From Bacteroidota bacterium (GTDB taxonomy: Bacteria > Bacteroidota > Bacteroidia > Sphingobacteriales > Sphingobacteriaceae), in assembly GCA_026224775.1 (NCBI GenBank), contig JAMFRP010000023.1, forward strand, positions 1-56,952: DNA of 56,952 nt, in the 5' to 3' direction. Below the pieces are notes generated by a model. It did not search any database. It was not told the DNA's origin and worked only from the letters and a program-made list of their open reading frames with translations. Below are positions 1-7,047 of this stretch, in pieces. Both the position numbers and the translations under genes were made by a program. Each line of letters begins with the position of its first letter. The stretch's first letter is position 1.

Positions 1-102
1 AAAGATCCAACTGCTTTTAGTAACGCGGTAGCTAATTTATTAAATGGCCCTGATAACATTACTACCCGCTTATGGTGGGACGTTAATGCGCCAAACTTTT
101 AA
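1..102 (+). CDS. C-terminal fragment of a probable SusD-like outer-membrane lipoprotein
   Basis: The window opens inside a gene. The frame from base 1 gives 33 residues ending in TRLWWDVNAPNF and a TAA stop at 100-102. A C-terminal LWWDV is, from memory, typical of SusD/RagB-family nutrient-binding lipoproteins, which bind glycans at the cell surface beside a SusC porin. The adjacent GH92 and GH18 genes fit a polysaccharide-utilisation locus. The fragment is too short for certainty; another surface glycan-binding protein is possible. Confidence 0.5.
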   Translation, partial: KDPTAFSNAVANLLNGPDNITTRLWWDVNAPNF

Positions 103-156
103 TACACTTCTGATCCTACATACTACCACAATTGAGTTTGATTAGTGCTAAATGAG

Positions 157-190
157 AGCGCTCCGGTGTAAAACCCGGAGCGCTTATTTC
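157..190 (+). terminator. Hairpin terminator after the SusD-like gene
   Basis: A perfect 10-bp stem pairs 157-166 (agcgctccgg) with 175-184 (ccggagcgct) around an 8-base loop, followed by a short T-rich tail. It lies 55 bases after the upstream stop. It also overlaps the first codons of the longest possible reading frame of the next gene, which argues against the ATG at 152 as that gene's start. Confidence 0.7.
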
Positions 191-226
191 AATCAATCTT
201 GCTCATTAATTAATAACAAAACCTCC

Positions 227-2413
227 GTGAAACAAAAGATTGTACTATTCCTCATTTTTATATCTCTATTTAAAATAAATATTCAAGCTCAGCAAAAATT
301 AATATCCTATGTCGATCCGTTTATTGGCACGGGCGGTCATGGACATACCTTTCCGGGCGCTACTGTGCCATTCGGAATGGTTCAATTGAGCCCCGATAAC
401 GGCCGTACGGGATGGGACTGGTGCGGCGGTTATTATTATGGCGATTCAGTGATCACCGGATTCAGCCACATGCACCTAAGCGGTACCGGGATAGGCGATT
501 GGTGTGACATATCAGTAATGCCTGAAAATAAATTAATTACAGATACAGCCGATCATGGTCGAACTACTTTCAGCCATGCAAATGAACAGGCAAGCCCAGG
601 ATATTATCGTGTAAAAATGGATAATGGTATCGAAGCAAAACTATCGGCTACAGAGCATTGCGGTTTCCATGATTATGCATATCCTGCAGGTGTTTCGCCT
701 ATTATCAAGCTAGACCTTGGTTACCATCAAAATTGGGATAAACCAACAGGTACCTATATTAAACGACTTAATGATTCAACGCTTATCGGTTACCGTTACT
801 CCACAGGGTGGGCGCAGGTACAACGTGTATATTTTGCACTACGCAGCTCTAAACCCTTTAACAAACTATACCTTACTGCCAATGGCTCGCCGGTATCGGC
901 TAATGAGGCAACAGCCGAAGGTGTTGTTGGACAATTAGTATTCAATACAGAAAAATATAATCACGTAAAACTGAAGGTAGCACTTTCAACAGTAAATGCC
1001 GACAAAGCTCTTATTGCATTGAACGAGATTAAGGGTTGGGATTTTAATACCGTTAAGGTTAATGCAGAACAGAAATGGGAGCATGAGCTTTCTAAAATGC
1101 AGATCAAAACTAATGACATCCATTTAAAACGTGTTTTTTATACCGGGCTCTATCATACCTGCATCGCACCATCGCTATATTCTGATGCTGATGGAACTTA
1201 CCAAAATGCAAAAGGGGAGATTCATCAAATGCCTGCTGGGCAGCAGCGCTACACCGCTTATTCTTTATGGGACACCTTTCGCGCATTGGATCCGCTTTAT
1301 ACAGTTATTCAAACAGAGCGATATACGGGTATCGTCAATTCTATGCTTGCATTTTACAAAGAGAATGGTTTGCTGCCGGTATGGGATCTGAGCACTAACG
1401 AAACGAATTGCATGACAGGGTACCATGCGGTACCTGTATTGGCTGATGCTGTATTAAAAGGTATAAAAGGGGTTGATATTAATCTTGCTTATCAGGCTAT
1501 GAAGGCAAGCGCGATGGAAAATATAAGGGGATGTAATTATTATCGACAGTATGGTTATGTACCGCAGGATAAATATGGCGCAAGCGTAACTAACACACTC
1601 GAATATGCTTATGATGACTGGTGTATAGCTCAGGTAGCTAAAAAGATGGACAACGCTGCTGACTATAAGTATTTTATGCAACGGTCGGCCAGTTGGAAGC
1701 AAGTATTCGACCCTATTACCGGGTTTATGCGCGCTAAAAATAGTAACGGCACCTGGGTAACGCCGTTTGATCCTTTTTATTCAGAACATGATCCGGATAA
1801 GGCTATGTTTATGGAAGGCGATTCCTGGCAGTATTCTTTTTTTGTTCCGCAGGATGTTGACGGACTTATTGCGCATTATGGTGGCAAACAACGCTTCGTA
1901 AGGAGGCTGGATTCACTATTCTCGGTTACTTCTGTTATGCATGGCGAGGATCAATCGCCGGATATCAGCGGAATGATAGGCCAGTATGCACATGGTAATG
2001 AACCAAGCCATCATGTGGCTTACCTGTATGATTATGCAGGGATGCCATGGAAAACCCAATCCAGAGTAAGAATGATTATCGATTCTTTATACCACGATCA
2101 GCCGGATGGTTATGCCGGTAATGAAGATTGCGGACAAATGAGCGCCTGGGCAATATGGAGCATCGCCGGCCTGTATCCGGTAAATCCGGCCAGTGGGCGT
2201 TATATGTTTGGAAGCCCGGCTGCTGATGAGATTACCATAAAAACGGCTAATGGAAGGTTTACTGTAAAAGCTAAAAATAACAGCGCTAAAAATGTATATA
2301 TCCAGGCTGTAACCTTAAACGGCAAATCATATGCTAAAGACTACGTGACCCATACAGATCTGCTGAATGGAGGCGTGCTGGAATTTATGATGGGGCCTAA
2401 ACCTAAATTGTAA
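227..2413 (+). CDS. GH92 family alpha-mannosidase, secreted
   Basis: Exo-acting, calcium-dependent alpha-mannosidase of family GH92, an inverting enzyme that trims mannose from N-glycans or mannans in the periplasm or at the surface. Hallmarks are the N-terminal GTGGHGHTFPGATVPFGM block, HMHLSGTG, WDTFRALDP, and C-terminal GNEDCGQMSAW and GLYPVNP. In family terms the Glu of MEGDSWQY (residue 530 from the GTG start) is the likely general acid, and Asp634 in NEDCGQ lies in the segment that carries the catalytic base. The frame is open from an ATG at 152, but those codons form a terminator hairpin. A GTG at 227 yields VKQKIVLFLIFISLFKINIQ, a clean signal peptide, and a usual length of 728 residues. 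It is followed 116 bases later by an EndoH-like GH18, so the two probably release and then trim N-glycans. Confidence 0.9.
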   Translation: MKQKIVLFLIFISLFKINIQAQQKLISYVDPFIGTGGHGHTFPGATVPFGMVQLSPDNGRTGWDWCGGYYYGDSVITGFSHMHLSGTGIGDWCDISVMPENKLITDTADHGRTTFSHANEQASPGYYRVKMDNGIEAKLSATEHCGFHDYAYPAGVSPIIKLDLGYHQNWDKPTGTYIKRLNDSTLIGYRYSTGWAQVQRVYFALRSSKPFNKLYLTANGSPVSANEATAEGVVGQLVFNTEKYNHVKLKVALSTVNADKALIALNEIKGWDFNTVKVNAEQKWEHELSKMQIKTNDIHLKRVFYTGLYHTCIAPSLYSDADGTYQNAKGEIHQMPAGQQRYTAYSLWDTFRALDPLYTVIQTERYTGIVNSMLAFYKENGLLPVWDLSTNETNCMTGYHAVPVLADAVLKGIKGVDINLAYQAMKASAMENIRGCNYYRQYGYVPQDKYGASVTNTLEYAYDDWCIAQVAKKMDNAADYKYFMQRSASWKQVFDPITGFMRAKNSNGTWVTPFDPFYSEHDPDKAMFMEGDSWQYSFFVPQDVDGLIAHYGGKQRFVRRLDSLFSVTSVMHGEDQSPDISGMIGQYAHGNEPSHHVAYLYDYAGMPWKTQSRVRMIIDSLYHDQPDGYAGNEDCGQMSAWAIWSIAGLYPVNPASGRYMFGSPAADEITIKTANGRFTVKAKNNSAKNVYIQAVTLNGKSYAKDYVTHTDLLNGGVLEFMMGPKPKL

Positions 2414-2529
2414 TACTGAATATAATTAACCAAATACTTAACCAATTATAATGCCTATGGCGAAACAAAAAACGAAGAGAACCAGCCCAATTATGTTTTA
2501 AAAATTACCAATTACTTAAACCAAAAATT

Positions 2530-3492
2530 ATGAAAACATCTAATAAAGCTAATTTAAAAAATGCTGCAACTGGAATAGCTATAGCAGCCGTTGCTTTTCT
2601 GTCATCATGCGATAAAAAATCAAGTTCAAACCCCGTACCTGAAAATTTAAAAACTTCTTCAACTGCTTCTTCATCGGCCTTTGCTATCGGCGTGAGTGGC
2701 CCAAAGAGTGTGTGTTATATGGAGGTAAATAACTATGATTTCAGGGATGTGGGTAAGTATACTTTGTCTACCGGACAGCAATTATTCGACATAGGGATTA
2801 TTTTTGCGGCTAATATCAACCTCGATCCCTCAACCGGTAAAGCGGTATTGTATTACAATACACAGGTTACTAATGTATTAAGTAATGCATCAACCTATAT
2901 TCAGCCGGTTCAGGCAAAAGGGATCAAAGTATTACTATCCGTTTTGGGTAATCATGAAGGAGTGGGTATATGTAATTTTCAAAGCCAGGCCGATGCACAA
3001 GCTTTCGCGCAGCAGTTAAGCAATGCTGTTACTACTTATGGGCTGGATGGTATCGATTTTGATGATGAATATGCTGATTATCCAACCAGTGGCAGCGGTC
3101 AGGTAAACTCTTCGTCATTTGTTTATTTGGTTACCGCTCTTCGTCAATTGATGCCAAATAAGATCATTTCCTTTTATGATTATGGGCCTGCCGCATCGTA
3201 TTTATCGTACAACGGTGTAACTGTAGGATCAAAAATAAATTATAGCTGGAATGCCATTTATGGTACTTATTCAGTGCCAAATGTTCCCGGCTTGGCAAAA
3301 AGCGTCCTGGCGCCTGCAGCTATCGATGTACAAAATACATCTTCTTCAACAGCAGCTTCCTTAGCTACTCAGACGGTGAACAATGGCTATGGTGTATATC
3401 TGTACTATAATTTACCTGATGCTGATTCACACACCTATTTGTCTAGCGTATCAAATAAATTGTACGGTAAAACTACGGTATATACTAACTAA
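2530..3492 (+). CDS. GH18 endo-beta-N-acetylglucosaminidase, EndoH-like lipoprotein
   Basis: A 320-residue lipoprotein: a hydrophobic leader ends in FLSSC, placing the lipidated Cys at residue 27, followed by a Ser/Asn-rich linker to about residue 50. The catalytic signature DGIDFDDEYADY (Asp173 to Tyr184) is the GH18 DxxDxDxE motif in its EndoH/EndoF form. Asp178 and Glu180 match EndoH's catalytic pair. Such enzymes cut the chitobiose core of high-mannose N-glycans using the substrate N-acetyl group. The position behind GH92 and a SusD-like end supports a role in glycoprotein glycan harvest. The specificity is inferred from the motif; a general chitinase is less likely given the short length. 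Confidence 0.85.
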   Translation: MKTSNKANLKNAATGIAIAAVAFLSSCDKKSSSNPVPENLKTSSTASSSAFAIGVSGPKSVCYMEVNNYDFRDVGKYTLSTGQQLFDIGIIFAANINLDPSTGKAVLYYNTQVTNVLSNASTYIQPVQAKGIKVLLSVLGNHEGVGICNFQSQADAQAFAQQLSNAVTTYGLDGIDFDDEYADYPTSGSGQVNSSSFVYLVTALRQLMPNKIISFYDYGPAASYLSYNGVTVGSKINYSWNAIYGTYSVPNVPGLAKSVLAPAAIDVQNTSSSTAASLATQTVNNGYGVYLYYNLPDADSHTYLSSVSNKLYGKTTVYTN

Positions 3493-3883
3493 TTGAGGTC
3501 ACGTTTCTGCACTTATAAAAACTAATTTATTAAAAATGTAGGCAATTTTTTTCATTGAGAGATTATAACATATATCATTGAATTAGTTTAGTGACAGGTG
3601 TTGTTACCTAGAGCCCCCTTCCGGGAAGGGGGCTTTTTTGTTTAATTTGGTGGCCGCCGTTTAATAGAACTTTATACCGCAGCTATCCAAATAGTTAAAG
3701 GAAATGAGCCACAGGTTTACCCAATGCCCCAATTGATTTATATGTGATTCTATTATAAATAATACCAAAAATCAAAAACAATACAGAATTGATCGCTATA
3801 TTAGAAGAATACTTTTCAGTTTAAACCTATTTTATAAAACACTTTGCTCCTGGTCCGGTTTAAATTTAAATTATTAAATCAGT
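3493..3883 (+). other. Intergenic stretch with one terminator
   Basis: About 390 bases without a credible gene. Apart from the strong hairpin terminator at 3611-3641, the rest is AT-rich. I see no clear TAnnTTTG/TTTG promoter pair for the following gene and no RNA gene. Confidence 0.5.
3611..3641 (+). terminator. Rho-independent terminator after the GH18 gene
   Basis: A 9-bp GC-rich stem, gcccccttc (3613-3621) paired with gaagggggc (3625-3633), is closed by a three-base loop and followed by a run of six T. It ends the GH92-GH18 transcription unit. Confidence 0.9.
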
Positions 3884-6592
3884 TTGGTACTTACTTATTG
3901 GGATTACATTAAAAATAGCGGCGCTACTTGGTGGCGAAAAACTCTTCTACCCCTAAGCTTTAAAAATGGTAACCTTATAGCAAGGTGGTTCTTTTTTTAT
4001 TTGCTGATTCTTTCTTTTAATGTATCAGCCCAGCATACTGACAGTCTAAAGCAAACAAAAGACAGTTTAAAAGTACAGGATACGACCAGGAAAAGTAATA
4101 ATTCTGTTTTAGAAGTTACTACAGTCAGCGGGCGAATAACTGACGCGTTAACCGGCAAGCCAATACCAAACGTTACTGTTACCTTTGCTCAAAGTACCCA
4201 TGCTACAAGCTCAGATAGTCAGGGTAAATTTTTTTTGAGCACGCAGGGATCATATAAAAGGGTTTCCTTTTCGCTTATGGGGGCACAATCATTAAACAAG
4301 GAAATAAAACCCAACCGGGTTAATGAATTGCAAATACGCCTAAAATCATCACAACGGCAACTCCAGGAGGTTAGAATTTCGGCCGGTAAACGGAAAAAAT
4401 ATCGTAACAAAGGTAACCCTGCTGTTGAACTTATACAGGAGGTTATTGATCATAAAAGCATTAACCGAATGCAGAGCTCTGATTATTTGCAATATGATCA
4501 GTATGAGCGCATGGGGCTTTCTTTCTTTCACTTATCCCCCAAATTTATAAACGGCAGCTTCTTCAGTAAATATAAATTTATGTTGGATACTACCCAGGTT
4601 ATCGATGGGCAAACTCAAACGTCGTTACCTGTGTTTTTTAGTGAAAAGTTATCTCAAAACTACTTCCGTAAAAAGCCTTCAAAATCAATTAAGGTTTTAG
4701 AGGCGCAAAAAGAGCTCAACATCATAAAATTTGTGGATACAGTAGGGGTTAATATTTATATCAACCGGATATACGGTGACAATATTGACATCTACGAAAA
4801 TAATATTTTCATCATCACCAACCAGTTTCTAAGTCCGATAGCTGATCATGCGCCGGATTTTTATAAATTTTTTATAGCTGACACGATCAAAATAGGAAAT
4901 GAGAAATTTATAGAGGTGAATTTTACTCCCCGTAATAAAGGTGACCTGTTATTTGAAGGTAAACTATTGGTTACTATGGACGGAAGGTACGCGGTTAAAT
5001 CCTGCGAGTTAGATGTAAATAGCCAGATCAATATCAACTTTATGCGCAGTTTGAAAATTGTGCTTGACTTTCAGAAACATGATGATGGCCGCTATTACCT
5101 TAACAAGAGCGATGTGAAGGCCGACTTTGGCATTTTTAAAGAAAAAGGGCTTGGTGTTATAGGTGAAAGAACGGTTTTTCGATCTAATTATAAATTAAAC
5201 TCGCGACAGCAAGATGCATTTTATAAGGGAAAAGATTTACAAATTGCCGGTAACGTAAATCAACCGGATACTACCTTCTGGCTTCATCATAGGACAGATA
5301 CACTTAGTAAACAACAAGAACTGATTTATGAACATATAAATAAGCTGGAAGATATGCCCTCGTTCAAAAGGACGACCTGGATAGCATCTACGCTTACTAA
5401 TGGGTTTGCTGATCTTGGGCCAGTACAGCTTGGTCAAATAGGTTCGACATTCGCATTTAACAACCAGGAAGGTTTTCGCTTTCAAGGTGGTGCCAGAACT
5501 ACACCCGAATTTAACAAAACCGTGTATTTAGATGGTTATGCAGCATATGGTACTAAAGATGCAACCGCCAAATATGACTTAAATACCTATTTCTCATTAA
5601 ATCAAACTGCTCCATACCGTTTCCCGAATGATTATTTTAAGATAGGGTACATGTATGATGTGAGTTTACCAGGACAAGATCTTGCCGCGGTGAATACACA
5701 AGCTGCACTTACATCCTTTGCCACAGGCAAAAATGATTATTGGTTGTATAACAAAATTTTCAATTTAGTATATGTAAAGGATTTTGAAAACCATTTTTCG
5801 TATAATTTAGGCTTTGAGAATTGGAATCAACAAGCTGCAGGTACATTACTATATCAGCTTAATAATGCTGATAATACCATTGTACGCAATTTAACAACTA
5901 GCGAAGTTGATTTAGGGCTGCGTTATGCGCCTCACGAACAAATTATACAGGGCAGTATGGTGCGGTTTAGTATTTATAGTAAATATCCAATTATCAGCTT
6001 ACAGATCAATCATGGTATTGCAGGATTTTTGGGTGGTTCCTATAACTATAATAACATTACAGCTAATATTGCCAAGCGGTTTTATTTTTCACAGTTAGGT
6101 TACTCGGATGTTGCCTTATTGGGTGGTTATATTACTGGCAAGGTTCCATTTCCATTACTGGATATCAGCCCGGCAAACAGGTCTATTGCTTATGATCCTA
6201 ATGCTTACAACCAGATGGGCTACCTGGAGTTTGTAAGCGATCACTACGTAGGGCTAAACTTTACACAAAGCTTTAATGGCTTCTTCCTGAATAAAATACC
6301 TTTAATAGATCATCTTAAATGGCGCGAATATTTTTCGTTTAAAGTTTTATATGGCGGCCTGCGTAATGAGAATAACCCGGCCTATTCATCGGGTTTATAC
6401 AAGTTCCCGGTAGGGGGAAATGGAACCAACGGTACCTACGCGTTAGGTAATGTGCCTTATATTGAAGGTGGGATAGGTATAGGCAATATCTATAAAATTA
6501 TACGTGTCGACCTGATAAAGAGGTTTAATTATTTAGATCATCCTGGTATATCTCAATACGGAATTAAACTGAGCTTTAACCCTGATTTTTAA
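3884..6592 (+). CDS. DUF5686 outer-membrane protein with carboxypeptidase-like regulatory domain
   Basis: A 902-residue envelope protein. A hydrophobic segment, LIARWFFFYLLILSFNVSAQ, at residues 29-48 acts as a signal peptide, preceded by an unusually long polar N-terminus. Residues about 78-165 form a CarboxypepD_reg-like beta-sandwich (VSGRITDALTGKPIPNVTV). The remainder has the alternating pattern of a DUF5686-type beta-barrel and ends in an aromatic residue (FNPDF), as outer-membrane proteins do. In this frame the only start before the signal segment is a TTG at 3884, seven bases after an in-frame stop, so the true start is uncertain. The function of the family is unknown. It lacks the plug and TonB features of SusC, so I do not call it a SusC homologue. 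Confidence 0.75.
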   Translation: MVLTYWDYIKNSGATWWRKTLLPLSFKNGNLIARWFFFYLLILSFNVSAQHTDSLKQTKDSLKVQDTTRKSNNSVLEVTTVSGRITDALTGKPIPNVTVTFAQSTHATSSDSQGKFFLSTQGSYKRVSFSLMGAQSLNKEIKPNRVNELQIRLKSSQRQLQEVRISAGKRKKYRNKGNPAVELIQEVIDHKSINRMQSSDYLQYDQYERMGLSFFHLSPKFINGSFFSKYKFMLDTTQVIDGQTQTSLPVFFSEKLSQNYFRKKPSKSIKVLEAQKELNIIKFVDTVGVNIYINRIYGDNIDIYENNIFIITNQFLSPIADHAPDFYKFFIADTIKIGNEKFIEVNFTPRNKGDLLFEGKLLVTMDGRYAVKSCELDVNSQININFMRSLKIVLDFQKHDDGRYYLNKSDVKADFGIFKEKGLGVIGERTVFRSNYKLNSRQQDAFYKGKDLQIAGNVNQPDTTFWLHHRTDTLSKQQELIYEHINKLEDMPSFKRTTWIASTLTNGFADLGPVQLGQIGSTFAFNNQEGFRFQGGARTTPEFNKTVYLDGYAAYGTKDATAKYDLNTYFSLNQTAPYRFPNDYFKIGYMYDVSLPGQDLAAVNTQAALTSFATGKNDYWLYNKIFNLVYVKDFENHFSYNLGFENWNQQAAGTLLYQLNNADNTIVRNLTTSEVDLGLRYAPHEQIIQGSMVRFSIYSKYPIISLQINHGIAGFLGGSYNYNNITANIAKRFYFSQLGYSDVALLGGYITGKVPFPLLDISPANRSIAYDPNAYNQMGYLEFVSDHYVGLNFTQSFNGFFLNKIPLIDHLKWREYFSFKVLYGGLRNENNPAYSSGLYKFPVGGNGTNGTYALGNVPYIEGGIGIGNIYKIIRVDLIKRFNYLDHPGISQYGIKLSFNPDF

Positions 6593-7047
6593 TTTAAGAT
6601 ATGTACTGTACCACAGTACAAGTGAAACACCTGGTACATTTGGTACACTTTTCGCCCCAAAAACGCCCTGAAAAGTATTAAAAATGGCCTTTTTACATTG
6701 AAAATCCGCCCCAAAAACGCCAAAAATTGCTCAAATCGACCCGAAAATGATTGATTTTAGTCCGTTTTTTGTCGAAATTTCGATCAAAAACACTAAAAAT
6801 TACCACATTTTCCGGGCATAATACCTAAATTTTTTTCTTGTATGAAAAGAAAATGTTAAGTACTTTTAGCTCCATAAACTTAATTGTCAATCTCACATTT
6901 ATGACCTTAAAGATACATGCAATGGCTTTATTGCCATGAGCCGCATTTTCTTGCTATACATATTATGTTCGGTTTTGAATTTATTGCAACCGATGATTTT
7001 TAAATTAAATTATTACCTACGCTATTGATAATCCCTTACATAAAAAT
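6593..7047 (+). other. Long intergenic region with short repeats
   Basis: About 455 AT-rich bases without a gene. It contains an exact 15-base direct repeat, cgccccaaaaacgcc, at 6653-6667 and 6707-6721. There is a small inverted repeat gtactg/cagtac at 6603-6619 and a 12-base palindrome tcgaaatttcga at 6772-6783. No T-tailed terminator hairpin stands out. The region probably holds the GH2 promoter and leader, but no consensus promoter pair is visible. Confidence 0.45.

Noticed and set aside
152..226. ATG at 152 as start of the GH92 gene
   Set aside because: These codons form the terminator hairpin of the upstream gene and do not encode a signal peptide; the GTG at 227 is preferred.
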